From Arthrobacter sp. StoSoilB20 (lineage in GTDB: Bacteria; Actinomycetota; Actinomycetes; Actinomycetales; Micrococcaceae): DNA of 64,000 bases. The position numbers and the translations under genes are program-made. Shown piece after piece: positions 48,837 through 57,458 of the stretch. The notes beneath the pieces were generated by a model, which was given only the letters and a program-made list of their open reading frames with translations, made no database searches and was not told the DNA's origin. Location: positions 3,844,001 through 3,908,000 of the forward strand of contig NZ_AP024651.1 in NCBI RefSeq assembly GCF_019977295.1. The letters run 5' to 3'. The first letter of the stretch is position 1. Each line of letters begins with the position of its first letter.

Positions 48837-50420
48837 TTAGACGCCCATCAGGGCGTTGATCGGGCCGCGGGCAAAGTAGATGATGAAGCCGGCCGTAACC
48901 ACCCACATCAGCGGGTGGACCTTCTTGGCCTTGCCCGACGCCGCGCTGATCACGGCGAAGGAAACGAATCCGACGCCGATTCCGTTGGCGATCGAGTAAG
49001 TCAACGGCATGGTCACGATGGTCAGGAACGCCGGGAGCGCAATCGAGAACTTGGTGAACTTGATCTCGCGGATCTGCGCCATCATCATGGCACCCACCAC
49101 CACCAGGGCTGCTGCTGCAACTTCCAACGGCACCACCGAGGTAAGCGGCGTGAAGAACATCGAGCCCAGGAACAGCAAACCGGTGACCACTGAGGCCAGG
49201 CCGGTACGTGCGCCTTCGCCGATGCCGGCCGCCGAGTCGATGTACACCGTGTTGGACGAACCCGACGTCGCACCACCCACCACTGCGCCCATGCCTTCAA
49301 CAATGAAGGCCGACTTCAGCTTGGGGAACGTGCCGTCCTTATGCGCCACGCCTGCACTCTTGGCCAGGCCCGTCATGGTGCCCATGGCGTCGAAGAAGTT
49401 GGTGAACACCAGGGTGAAAACCAACATGGTTGCTGCCAGTCCACCGATCCGTGCGAACGAACCGAAGAGATCGAACTGGCCCACCAGGCTGAGGTCCGGG
49501 ACGGACACCAACTGGCTCGAGAGGATGGGGACATTGAGGTGCCAGCCGCCGGGGTTCTCTGCGCTGCCGGGACCAATGTGGAAAACGGCCTCGGCAACGG
49601 CGGCGAGGATGGTGGTGGCGACGATGCCGATCAGCAGGCCGCCCTGAATCTTGCGTGCCACGAGGATGCCCATGGTCAGCAGACCCACAATGAAGACGAG
49701 GGTGGGGATGGATGTGATGGAGCCGTTGTCGCCCAGCTGGACCGGCGGACCGCCCGTGGTGGCGCGGACAAAGCCGGAATCGACGAAGCCGATGAAGGCA
49801 ATGAACAGGCCGATGCCAACGGTAATGGCGGCCTTGAGTTCCTTGGGGACTGCCTTGAAGATCGCCGTACGGGCGCCGGTGGCACCGAAAAGGACAATCA
49901 GGATGCCGTTGATGACCACCAGGCCCATGGCTTCTGGCCATGTCACTTCCTGGATGACCGCGACGGCAAGGAACGAGTTGATGCCCAGGCCGGCCGCGAG
50001 GCCGAAGGGCAAGTTGGCAATCAGACCGAAAATGATGGTCATGACGCCGGCAGTCAGGCCCGTTACGGCACCGACCTGTGCTGCTGAGAGCCAGCCGCCG
50101 GCCACGTCCGTGGGAGCGTTTTCCGCCGAGAAGCCGCCAAGGATCAGCGGGTTCAGGATGACGATGTACGCCATGGTGAAGAACGTGACCAGGCCGCCGC
50201 GGAATTCACGGGCCAGCGTGGAGCCACGCTTGGAGATCTGGAAGAACCTGTCCAGAAAGGAGTTCGACACCGGGGGCTTCTTGTTGCCATCTGCCAGGCC
50301 GGTTGCCGTGTGCTTTGCTGCTGTGGGCTCTGCGCTGTTCTCTCCGTTGGGGAAGAGCGCAGCCTGCTTCTCAGCTGCTGTCTGCATTTCTGCGTTATCC
50401 AGGATGTTCATGTCAGCCAC
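48837..50420 (-). CDS. Adenine/guanine/hypoxanthine permease (AzgA-like, NCS2)
   Basis: 527 residues. A hydrophilic N-terminal ~60 residues precede the membrane domain. TFFTMAYIVILNPLIL, GLAAGLGINSF, TNFFDAMGT and GGATSGSSNTVYIDSAAG are AzgA/PbuG-type purine permease motifs. It imports purine bases with protons. GTG 50420 or ATG 50411 may be the start. The guanine deaminase gene ends six bases upstream, so both are on one message. Confidence 0.93.
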   Translation of the reverse strand: MADMNILDNAEMQTAAEKQAALFPNGENSAEPTAAKHTATGLADGNKKPPVSNSFLDRFFQISKRGSTLAREFRGGLVTFFTMAYIVILNPLILGGFSAENAPTDVAGGWLSAAQVGAVTGLTAGVMTIIFGLIANLPFGLAAGLGINSFLAVAVIQEVTWPEAMGLVVINGILIVLFGATGARTAIFKAVPKELKAAITVGIGLFIAFIGFVDSGFVRATTGGPPVQLGDNGSITSIPTLVFIVGLLTMGILVARKIQGGLLIGIVATTILAAVAEAVFHIGPGSAENPGGWHLNVPILSSQLVSVPDLSLVGQFDLFGSFARIGGLAATMLVFTLVFTNFFDAMGTMTGLAKSAGVAHKDGTFPKLKSAFIVEGMGAVVGGATSGSSNTVYIDSAAGIGEGARTGLASVVTGLLFLGSMFFTPLTSVVPLEVAAAALVVVGAMMMAQIREIKFTKFSIALPAFLTIVTMPLTYSIANGIGVGFVSFAVISAASGKAKKVHPLMWVVTAGFIIYFARGPINALMGV

Positions 50421-50426
50421 CGGGCC

Positions 50427-50921
50427 CTAGTAGTCAATCCTGGAATCAAGCGTGTTCCATGTGTTGAACGGCTGGAGGGCCTCCGGAGCCTGGGGGTCGC
50501 CCAGTTCCAGCTTGGCTACCGGCATCAGCGCGTCCCGGTTGTCGTTCTCGAAGTACTCGTAGAAGACGGCGTCGTCGAAGCCAACGGATGCGGCGTCGTG
50601 ACGGTCTGCGGCAAAGAACACGCGGTCCACGCGTGCCCAGAGTGCCGAAGCCAGGCACATGGGGCATGGCTCGCAGCTGGTGTAGAGGGTTGCTCCGCTG
50701 AGATCGAAGGTCCCCAGTTCGCGGCAGGCGTTGCGGATGGCCGTAACCTCTGCGTGTGCGGTGGGATCATTCGTTGCGGTAACGCGGTTGACGCCTTCGA
50801 AGGCTCGTCCGTCCGCGGTGACAATGACGGCGCCGAAAGGGCCACCACTGTTAAGGACATTGGCTGTAGCCAGCTCAATGGATGTGGCCAGGAATTGCTC
50901 GGCCGTGACGGTTGTACTCAT
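50427..50921 (-). CDS. Guanine deaminase-type nucleoside/nucleobase deaminase (CDA fold)
   Basis: 164 residues. The zinc motifs are THAEV (His/Glu) and PCPMC (two Cys), and the C-terminal Asp/Tyr-rich part (FFAADRHDAASVGFDD...FYEYF) fits B. subtilis GuaD, not tRNA deaminases. It converts guanine to xanthine, feeding xanthine dehydrogenase. AAGGA precedes the ATG by nine bases. First gene of a pair with the AzgA-type permease. Confidence 0.9.
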   Translation of the reverse strand: MSTTVTAEQFLATSIELATANVLNSGGPFGAVIVTADGRAFEGVNRVTATNDPTAHAEVTAIRNACRELGTFDLSGATLYTSCEPCPMCLASALWARVDRVFFAADRHDAASVGFDDAVFYEYFENDNRDALMPVAKLELGDPQAPEALQPFNTWNTLDSRIDY

Positions 50922-51131
50922 GTTGCGACTTCCTTAGTGCTGAGGAAGCCAGGTGACCTGTTTGGGGGCGCTACAGAGAGGAGCTCCAGTTAGCTTGGTT
51001 ACCAGGCTTCAGCATGTGCGATGAAGGTTAAGTTGCGCCTGGTAGATAGCTTCCCGAGGTCCGGGTGCCCGCCTTTGGCAGTTAGAGCGTAGCACCAGGT
51101 TTGTGAGCCGCGCCATAGTTTTTTGAAAACT

Positions 51132-51152
51132 TAATTTCGTCATGCGAAATTA
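51132..51152. promoter_or_regulatory. 21-bp palindrome between two purine deaminase genes
   Basis: TAATTTCG-TCATG-CGAAATTA, 8-bp perfect arms, AT-rich in a GC-rich setting. It lies 211 bp upstream of guaD-type and 292 bp upstream of the 8-oxoguanine deaminase start, in their shared divergent region. Candidate regulator site. Confidence 0.55.
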
Positions 51153-51173
51153 CTCGTGGGGCCGGGCCCGTGC

Positions 51174-51284
51174 GGGAGGCGCCTCGTGTGATGCCGGGCT
51201 GGCGCCGGGAGGCGCCTCGTGTGGCGCCGGGAAGCGCCCCGTGTGGTGCCGGGAAGCGCCTCGTGTGGTGCCGGGGCTGGCGCC
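51174..51284. repeat. 22-bp degenerate tandem repeat
   Basis: Units starting GGGARGCGCCYCGTGTG at 51174 (33 bp long), 51207, 51229 and 51251, in the 522-bp non-coding gap 50922-51443. Nothing else in that gap besides the palindrome at 51132 is interpretable. Confidence 0.85.
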
Positions 51285-51443
51285 CGAATGTGACCGGCTG
51301 ACGACCGCGGGCGTTGACGGCCGCCGTCGTGCATTCTACGCTTTTCGGACTGGACCGCGTTTTGACGGTCCGGCAACCTGGATCAGCAGACAGGGCCTAA
51401 CTGAGCTGGAACGCGTACACGCCGACCAGACAAGGAACCTGCA

Positions 51444-52790
51444 ATGACCCCTCTATGGATCAAGAACCCGCTGGGTATCTTCACCGCAAACGACCTCGAC
51501 GCCGGCGGCGGCCTGGTGGTTTCCGACTCCGGCACCATCCTTGAGCTGGTGCCTTCGGGCGGGCAGCCATCGCTTCCCTGTTCCGTTTTTGATGCCTCCG
51601 CGCACGTTGTCCTGCCCGGGCTCATCAACACGCACCACCACTTCTACCAAACCCTCACCCGCGCCTGGGGACCGGTGGCCAACGCTCCCCTGTTCCCGTG
51701 GCTGCAGAACCTCTACCCCGTGTGGGCCCGTTTGACTCCTCGAAGCCTCGAGCTTGCCGTGCAGGTTGCGCTGGCCGAACTGCTGCTCTCGGGCTGCACC
51801 ACCGCCGCCGACCACCACTACCTCTTCCCCGACGGCATGGAAGACGCAATCGACATTGAAGTCGCCGCCGTGCGTGCCATGGGGATGCGGGCCACGTTGA
51901 CCCGCGGGTCCATGACCTTGGGAGAGGACGACGGCGGGCTGCCGCCCAGGACCACGGTCCAGTCACCCGAGGCGATCCTTGCGGACAGCGAACGGCTGAT
52001 CCGTCAGTACCACGAGACCGGAGATGGGGCCGTGGTGCAAATTGCCCTGGCCCCGTGCTCGCCGTTCTCGGTGACGAAGGAAATCATGGCCGAGTCTGCG
52101 GTGATGGCTGAGCGGTTCGATGTCCGGCTGCACACACACCTCGCAGAGACGATCGACGAGGAAGACTTCTGCAAATCCATGTTCGGACTGCGGACCGTGG
52201 ACTACCTGGAATCCGTGGGCTGGTTGGGCAACCGCACCTGGCTGGGACACGGCATCCACTTCAACGACGAGGAAATTGCGCGGCTGGGAGCCGCAGGAAC
52301 AGCGGTGGCCCACTGTCCGACGTCGAACATGCGCCTGGCCTCCGGGACCGCGCGGGTCCTGGAACTCGAAGCAGCAGGCGTTCCCGTGGGGCTGGGAGTG
52401 GACGGTTCGGCGTCGAACGACGCTTCGAACATGATCCTCGAAGCACGGCAGGCACTGTATCTGCAACGGCTCCGCTACGGCGCCTCTGTTCCTGTGGAGC
52501 GGGCACTGGGCTGGGCAACCCGCGGGTCCGCTGCCGTGTTGGGACGATCCGATATTGGGCAACTGGCACCGGGGCTCCAAGCGGACCTGGCCCTGTTCAA
52601 GCCCGACGAGCTGCGGTTCTCCGGAAGCCACGATCCCGTAGCCGCGTTGCTGCTCTGCGGGGCGGACCGTGCCGACCGGGTGATGGTCGGGGGTCAGTGG
52701 CGCGTGGTGGACGGCGCGATTCCCGGGCTGGATGTGGCCGGACTGATCGCTGAGCACTCGGCTGCGGCACGGAAGTTGGTGGCGGGGTAG
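51444..52790 (+). CDS. 8-oxoguanine deaminase (amidohydrolase superfamily)
   Basis: 448 residues. Metal and substrate motifs in order: NTHHHFYQ (residues 62-69), HTHLAETIDEE, LGHGIHFN, SNMRLASG and GVDGSASND. These match the cog0402 8-oxoguanine/guanine deaminase group; the 8-oxoguanine assignment rests on family resemblance. It would produce urate (from 8-oxoguanine) or xanthine (from guanine). AAGGA precedes the ATG by seven bases. Confidence 0.9.
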   Translation: MTPLWIKNPLGIFTANDLDAGGGLVVSDSGTILELVPSGGQPSLPCSVFDASAHVVLPGLINTHHHFYQTLTRAWGPVANAPLFPWLQNLYPVWARLTPRSLELAVQVALAELLLSGCTTAADHHYLFPDGMEDAIDIEVAAVRAMGMRATLTRGSMTLGEDDGGLPPRTTVQSPEAILADSERLIRQYHETGDGAVVQIALAPCSPFSVTKEIMAESAVMAERFDVRLHTHLAETIDEEDFCKSMFGLRTVDYLESVGWLGNRTWLGHGIHFNDEEIARLGAAGTAVAHCPTSNMRLASGTARVLELEAAGVPVGLGVDGSASNDASNMILEARQALYLQRLRYGASVPVERALGWATRGSAAVLGRSDIGQLAPGLQADLALFKPDELRFSGSHDPVAALLLCGADRADRVMVGGQWRVVDGAIPGLDVAGLIAEHSAAARKLVAG

Positions 52791-52811
52791 GTTGTTTCTG
52801 CTTTGGCCGCG

Positions 52812-52881
52812 CCCGTTTCGGGGGTTCGCTGCTCAGGATGCCGTGCGTACGGCACTCTTGGCAGGGAACCCCCGAACCGGG
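52812..52881. repeat. Palindromic element, family 2, dispersed copy 1
   Basis: Outer stem TTCGGGGGTTCGCTG (52817-52831) with 52862-52876, one mismatch. The inner stem TGCCG-TGCGTA-CGGCA is the core shared with the array at 55994. It lies between the convergent deaminase and lipoprotein genes and can act as terminator. Confidence 0.8.
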
Positions 52882-52906
52882 TGGCCTGGATGGGCGCGTG
52901 GTTTAG

Positions 52907-54583
52907 CTAGATCCTGATCTTGTAAACGTGATGCGTGTACTCGTTCGTGAAAGAATCCGTGAACTTCCCGTCTTGGACAGAAATGGTGCGGTTCTCGCCC
53001 ACCACCTCCACCTGCGTGCCGGTGATGTCGTCAGGAACTGTGAACGTCTTTGAACCGCCGGCACCATTCAACCCGATGCCGGCGAAGAGATAAGCGTCGC
53101 CGTCCCTGGCCTTCAGCATGGTGTCCGCACCCGGGGCTCCAGCGTTCCACACATAGCTTTGGGTGTTGAGGACAGGTGCCAGCGACTGGATGCCAGCCAG
53201 CGCAGCCTTGATCGCCGCTCTGCGGTCCGCCGGGATGTCCACCAACGAATACGTCCCGAACCGGGAATCGTTGTTGTGCTGGAAGATACTGATACCGCGG
53301 GCTTCATGGATGATGGCCGACCACATGGCTCCTTCCATCTGCTCAGGAGTTATGGTGCTGGCATTCGACTCCGACAAGTAGGGCCGAGCCGATTCGACAA
53401 ACACCCAATTCGGCTTCATTCCAGGGGTTGCCTGGAAGGAGCGCAGCCGGTCAATCTGCCATCCGTACGCAGCACTCGCCGCGGGGTTGGCTCCCGCAGG
53501 CCAGGCGGGAGAAGCCTTGATGGCATCACCCACAGCCGGGCTGGTGTAGGCGTAATTATCAGCGGAAGCGAAGTCCACCACAGCCAGGAAATCATCCATG
53601 GTCCCGCTGGCCCACCACGTCCCGAGAATGCCTTTACTGTAGTTGGCATTGATGGGGCGGCCATCACCGTAGGCGCGTATCTTCGCCACCAGGTCCTTCA
53701 TCTGCTGCAGGTTCTCCTGAGTGTTGCTCCCGGAACAACCCAGGCCCATGTCGCACTCGTCAAACGTCGCCCAGGCGACAACGCCGGCATTGTTACCCAC
53801 CTCGGCGCGTGTCCACTCCTGGCCGGCAATGACCAACATCCCGGTGTCAGTGATGGACGTCAGTGCTGAGCCATCGTGTTCTGCCTCCTGATAGACATTC
53901 ACTCCAAGGTCCTTCAACTGGGCGGCATGCTCCGGTTTCCCGAAGAAGACGCTCACGGGGAAGAGGTTGGGATCGTTCAGCTTCGCCGCACCGGGGAACT
54001 TGGACCAGTACGACGGTCCGCCGTCCCAAGGAACCCGGGCCAAGTTGGAAAGGCTGCCGGTGGGTGGAGTGGTTGGGGTTGGGGTCGCCGTTGCGCTGGG
54101 TGTGGGTGTTGCCGTTTCAGTCGGCGTAGGTGTTGCACTGGGTGTGGGCGTTGCCGTTTCAGTCGGCGTCGGCGTTGCACTGGGTGTGGGCGTTGCCGTT
54201 TCAGTCGGCGTCGGCGTTGTACTGGGTGTGGGCGTCGCAGTTTCAGTCGGCGTCGCCGTTGTACTGGGTGTGGGCGGCGCCGTCGCAGTTTCAGTCGGCG
54301 TCGGCGTTGCGCTGGGTGTGGGCGTCGCAGTTTCGGTCGGCGTCGCCGTTGTACTGGGTGTGGGCGTCGCAGTTTCAGTCGGCGTCGGCGTTGCGCTGGG
54401 TGTGGGTGTCGGGGTTGCTGTCGGCGTCGGCGTTGCGCTGGGTGTGGGTGTCGGCGTCGCAGTTTCAGTCGGCGTCGCCGTCGAAGTCGCAGTGGCACTT
54501 GGTGTTGGTTGTGGCTCAGGAGTTGTGCACCCGGAAAGAGCCAACGCCATCACCGCCACGAAAATTGAGACCTTGAGTTTCAT
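52907..54583 (-). CDS. Lipoprotein with Thr/Pro repeat stalk and glycosidase-like domain
   Basis: 558 residues. The signal peptide ends in ALSGC (Cys19), a lipobox. Residues ~20-175 are an extended stalk of [18 protein letters not shown] 14-residue repeats. The ~380-residue C-terminal part ([44 protein letters not shown]) resembles secreted TIM-barrel glycosidase-like proteins, but I cannot name a family. ATG 54583 has AAAGGA nine bases upstream. Stalk plus lipid anchor would display the domain beyond the cell wall. Confidence 0.85.
   Translation of the reverse strand: MKLKVSIFVAVMALALSGCTTPEPQPTPSATATSTATPTETATPTPTPSATPTPTATPTPTPSATPTPTETATPTPSTTATPTETATPTPSATPTPTETATAPPTPSTTATPTETATPTPSTTPTPTETATPTPSATPTPTETATPTPSATPTPTETATPTPSATATPTPTTPPTGSLSNLARVPWDGGPSYWSKFPGAAKLNDPNLFPVSVFFGKPEHAAQLKDLGVNVYQEAEHDGSALTSITDTGMLVIAGQEWTRAEVGNNAGVVAWATFDECDMGLGCSGSNTQENLQQMKDLVAKIRAYGDGRPINANYSKGILGTWWASGTMDDFLAVVDFASADNYAYTSPAVGDAIKASPAWPAGANPAASAAYGWQIDRLRSFQATPGMKPNWVFVESARPYLSESNASTITPEQMEGAMWSAIIHEARGISIFQHNNDSRFGTYSLVDIPADRRAAIKAALAGIQSLAPVLNTQSYVWNAGAPGADTMLKARDGDAYLFAGIGLNGAGGSKTFTVPDDITGTQVEVVGENRTISVQDGKFTDSFTNEYTHHVYKIRI
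54060..54500 (-). repeat. Minisatellite encoding the Thr/Pro stalk
   Basis: Repeats of 42 bp (14 codons), with 18- and 24-bp sub-units, perhaps nine to ten copies with small variants. In frame with the lipoprotein gene; copy number is likely to vary between strains. Confidence 0.85.
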
Positions 54584-54867
54584 GACTTGCATTCCTTTGA
54601 GTTGCAGCCGCAGTGAAGCTGCTCGATGCCGTCTCCCCAGCCGGCTCTTTCGCCACCTGCCTTGGCAGGGTTTCAGCCGGGACATCGCCCGGCACGGCGC
54701 GGCGATGCGCGTCGGATTCCCGATCATTGCCGCACGCCGCCTGTAGACGGCCCGGTCGAGCGGGAGTTTGCGGCCCGTGTCCGGTCAGGGCCGCCACGAC
54801 CTTCAGGTACCCGTAGGTGGTCGTCGGCCCAGCATACGGTAAGTCGAATTCCGCCACGCCGCCCACT

Positions 54868-54925
54868 TCGAGGGTTCCCTGATCAGGATGCCGCGCGCAC
54901 GGCACGTTCGGCAGGGAACCATCGA
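54868..54925. repeat. Palindromic element, family 2, dispersed copy 2
   Basis: GGTTCCCTG (54873-54881) pairs with 54912-54920, flanked by TCGA on each side. The inner TGCCG-CGCGCA-CGGCA core is identical to the array core. The rest of 54584-54991 shows no convincing gene. Confidence 0.8.
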
Positions 54926-54991
54926 CGCCGGTTCTCCACATAGGCCAACCCTCCCCTGTGCCAACTCTCCTGTACCTTCGACGCTTGATTC

Positions 54992-55942
54992 ATGACGAAA
55001 AGAATCGGTGCCCAGCTGCCCCCGGGAATGGACTTGTGGCGGACCAGCGAACTGCACGAAGCGGGGATCCACGATCGACGAATTGCTGCGCTGGTCCGCT
55101 CCGGAGAGCTGGTACGGCTACGCCGCGGTTGCTATATCAGAGGCAGCACGTGGACGCTCCAGAAACCGTGGATCCGCAGCCTGCAGCTCGTTGCCGCGCA
55201 CGCACACGGGACTCTTACGACGTCGGCCGGCGGCGCGGTTTACAGCCACACCTCGGCTGCGCGCCTTCACGGATTGTTTCTATGGGACGTCGATGACAAG
55301 GTCCACATCACTACGGAAACCACAGCGTCTTCCACTTCTCACGGCGGGGACGTAGTTGCACATACCCGCCTGCGGAAGCTGACGGGTGCAGTTGCTTTCA
55401 TCCAGGGCATGCCGTGCACCCCGTTGGAACAAACGGTGGTGGACTGTTGCCGGCTGCTGAACTACAAACAGGCCCTGGTGCTGATGGACCACGCGCTCAG
55501 AAAAGGTGCCGACGCGGCGAAGATGCAGCAAATGTGCGCATCGATGGCCGGACGCAGCGGAGTCCGGACTCTCCGGAGGGCTTTGGAAAACGCCGATGCC
55601 AGGTCAGAATCACCGGGCGAAACCCTGAGCCGTGAACTTCTCCAACGGCTACGCATCGAACTTCCCGAGCTGCAGGTGGAGGTGTCTTCCGTTGTGGGTC
55701 GTCATCGGCTGGACTTTGCGTGGCGGGACAAGAAAGTTGCCCTGGAGTTCGACGGGAAGGTGAAGTACTTCGAATACGCGCCCACCGACGAGGTCATCTA
55801 CGAGGAACGACAGCGTGAAAAGGCCCTCATGGCACAGAGCTGGAAGTTCATCCGGGTCCAGTGGAAGCATTTATTTCAGGAACAGGAGTTCAAAGCAACC
55901 GTGCTTGGGGTTCTGCGCACCACGAGCCAGGCCGTTCCGTAG
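54992..55942 (+). CDS. AbiEi-type antitoxin/DUF559 protein
   Basis: 316 residues. The N-terminal ~55 residues (LWRTSELHEAGIHDRRIAAL, then LVRLRRGCYI) are the winged-helix domain of type IV AbiEi antitoxins. The middle resembles AbiEi (GTPLEQTVVDCCRLL-like). The C-terminus is DUF559 of the Vsr fold: HRLDFAWRDKKVALEFDGK holds the Asp...Glu-x-Asp-x-Lys pattern of this nuclease fold, followed by EERQREKALMAQSWKFIRVQW. No AbiEii toxin is nearby, so it is an orphan. Mean composition is close to the neighbours. The repeat array starts 51 bp after its stop. Confidence 0.85.
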   Translation: MTKRIGAQLPPGMDLWRTSELHEAGIHDRRIAALVRSGELVRLRRGCYIRGSTWTLQKPWIRSLQLVAAHAHGTLTTSAGGAVYSHTSAARLHGLFLWDVDDKVHITTETTASSTSHGGDVVAHTRLRKLTGAVAFIQGMPCTPLEQTVVDCCRLLNYKQALVLMDHALRKGADAAKMQQMCASMAGRSGVRTLRRALENADARSESPGETLSRELLQRLRIELPELQVEVSSVVGRHRLDFAWRDKKVALEFDGKVKYFEYAPTDEVIYEERQREKALMAQSWKFIRVQWKHLFQEQEFKATVLGVLRTTSQAVP

Positions 55943-55993
55943 AGGCTCCGGGTGAGGGATGCGGCTGACTCGGGTAGGGATGCGTCGCCACCG

Positions 55994-56804
55994 CCCGCCA
56001 ATCCGGGGGTTCGCTGCAAACCATGCCGAGCGCACGGCACACCCCGCAGCAAGCCATCGAAACGGCAGTCGGGCAAACGGCCGGGCAGCAAACGACCGGG
56101 CAGGGTTGCGGCGACGCGGCCCGCCAATCCGGGGGTTTACTGCACACCATGCCGCGCGCACGGCACACCCCGCAGCAAGCCATCGAAACGGCAGCCGGCA
56201 AACGTCCGGGCAACAAACGACCGGGCAGGGTTGCGGCGACGCGGCCCGCCAATCCGGGGGTTCGCTGCACACCATGCCGCGCGCACGGCACACCCCGCAG
56301 CAAGCCATCGAAACGGGTGCGGGCAACGTCCGGGCAACAAACGGGCTGGCAGGGCTGCGGCACACCGCCCGCCAATCCGGGGGTTCGCTGCACACCATTC
56401 CGCGCGCACGGCACACCCCGCAGCAACCCATCGAAACGGGTGCGGGCAACAAACGACCGGGCAGGGCTGCGGCGACGCGGCCCGCCAATCCGGGGGTTCG
56501 CTGCACACCATTCCGCGCGCACGGCACACCCCGCAGCAAGCCATCGAAACGGGTGGGGGCAACGTCCGGGCAACAAACGGGCTGGCAGGGCTGCGGCACA
56601 CCGCCCGCCAATCCGGGGGTTCGCTGCACACCATTCCGCGCGCACGGCACACCCCGCAGCAAGCCATCGAAACGGCAGCCGGCAACGGCCGGGCAACAAA
56701 CGACCGGGCAGAGCTGCGGCGCCATGGCCCGCCAATCCGGGGGTTCGCTGCACACCATGCCGCGCGCACGGCACACCCCGCAGCAAGCCATCGAAACGGG
56801 CGGC
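55994..56804. repeat. Seven-copy tandem array of a 113-126-bp palindromic unit
   Basis: Units begin at 55994, 56120, 56245, 56368, 56481, 56604 and 56728 (CCCGCCAATCCGGGGGTT). Each contains the stem-loop TGCCG-CGCGCA-CGGCA (with point changes) flanked by GCTGC/GCAGC and ends in CCATCGAAACGG, followed by a variable ~50-bp link. Units alternate between two link types (GCGACGCGG and GCACACCG). Stop-free frames in both strands are a by-product and not genes. Not CRISPR: the conserved part is too long and links are repeated. Confidence 0.95.
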
Positions 56805-56911
56805 CACAGCAGGAAGAAGGCACGCAAAAGCGGGCGACACCTCCCCAGGTATCGCCCGCCTCGTTGGCTCTGTTGCGCAGAGTCCGCACACCCTTGGATG
56901 CAGGAAAGATC

Positions 56912-57088
56912 CTAGGGGCGCTGCCGGCCGAACACCGGGAGTGCACGCAGCCAACGGGAGAACCCGCCGGCTTTGCGATCACAGTCGGCCGGAATGTAGA
57001 AGTCCGGATCTGTTGCACCGAAGGGCAGGTACAGCTCCTGGCCCGGCGCCGGGAATTCCACGACGTTGTTCGTATCCTTCGAGTCCAT
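56912..57088 (-). CDS. Small hydrophilic protein of unknown function
   Basis: 58 residues. A strong GAGGAGG lies six bases before the ATG at 57088, which is why I accept it. It begins MDSKDTNNVVEFPAPG, continues with LPFGATDPDFYIPADCD and ends in a basic GFSRWLRALPVFGRQRP. No signal peptide or membrane helix; one Cys. I do not recognise it. It stands alone between the repeat array and the uricase promoter. Confidence 0.6.
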   Translation of the reverse strand: MDSKDTNNVVEFPAPGQELYLPFGATDPDFYIPADCDRKAGGFSRWLRALPVFGRQRP

Positions 57089-57264
57089 CTGTTCCTCCTC
57101 TTTCTTATGCACACAGTTTCCGCTCTTCGGAAATCTTTTATTGTTATGTGGAAAGTGTAGGCAGCGGCGAAAGCAGCCGTCAAGACCCCCGGACACCCCA
57201 ACCAAGTTGCCCCGGTCACATTTGGCTGGTTCATAACGATCCTTGGCAACCCATATACACAGGC

Positions 57265-57371
57265 CGAAATCATGCGCTACTCTCGAATGAGTTCGTGGCG
57301 TAGGTCACGTAACCTGAGAGCAGCAGGCAGGGTCGTAATGAGCTGGCATCCATGGATGCTGGCTCTTTTTT
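57265..57371 (+). ncRNA. Candidate small RNA or leader with intrinsic terminator
   Basis: A terminator-like hairpin (GAGCTGGCATCC / GGATGCTGGCTC, two mismatches) followed by TTTTTT at 57340-57371 has no plus-strand gene ahead of it. A weak promoter (TTCATA 57230, TATACA 57254, 18 bp apart) lies ~110 bp upstream. The interval has local pairing (CTCTCGAATGAG, GGTCACGTAACC). I match it to no known RNA family. Confidence 0.35.
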
Positions 57372-57424
57372 GTTGGGTCAGCTCCACCAGAAACGCGGTG
57401 GAAACACGCGCTTAATTTCATTGA

Positions 57425-57440
57425 TGGAACGTAGGTTCCA
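57425..57440. promoter_or_regulatory. IclR-like operator candidate upstream of uricase
   Basis: TGGAAC-GTAG-GTTCCA, perfect 6-bp arms, 19 bp before the uricase start. It resembles the TGGAA-N-TTCCA consensus of IclR-family operators. Confidence 0.55.
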
Positions 57441-57458
57441 CCTCACAGAAGTTGGGAT

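Noticed and set aside
54516..54941. Minus-strand open frame of 141 codons upstream of the lipoprotein
   Set aside because: It overlaps the lipoprotein start and the family 2 hairpin and has no recognisable motif or ribosome site.
55871..57303. Several long open frames (up to about 420 codons) on both strands
   Set aside because: They run through the 7-copy repeat array, their translations are just the repeat in each frame, and none has a family motif or a good ribosome site.
57300..57371. CTGAGAG near 57314 as a TPP riboswitch
   Set aside because: The other conserved THI-element segments are not found, and the downstream gene is uricase.
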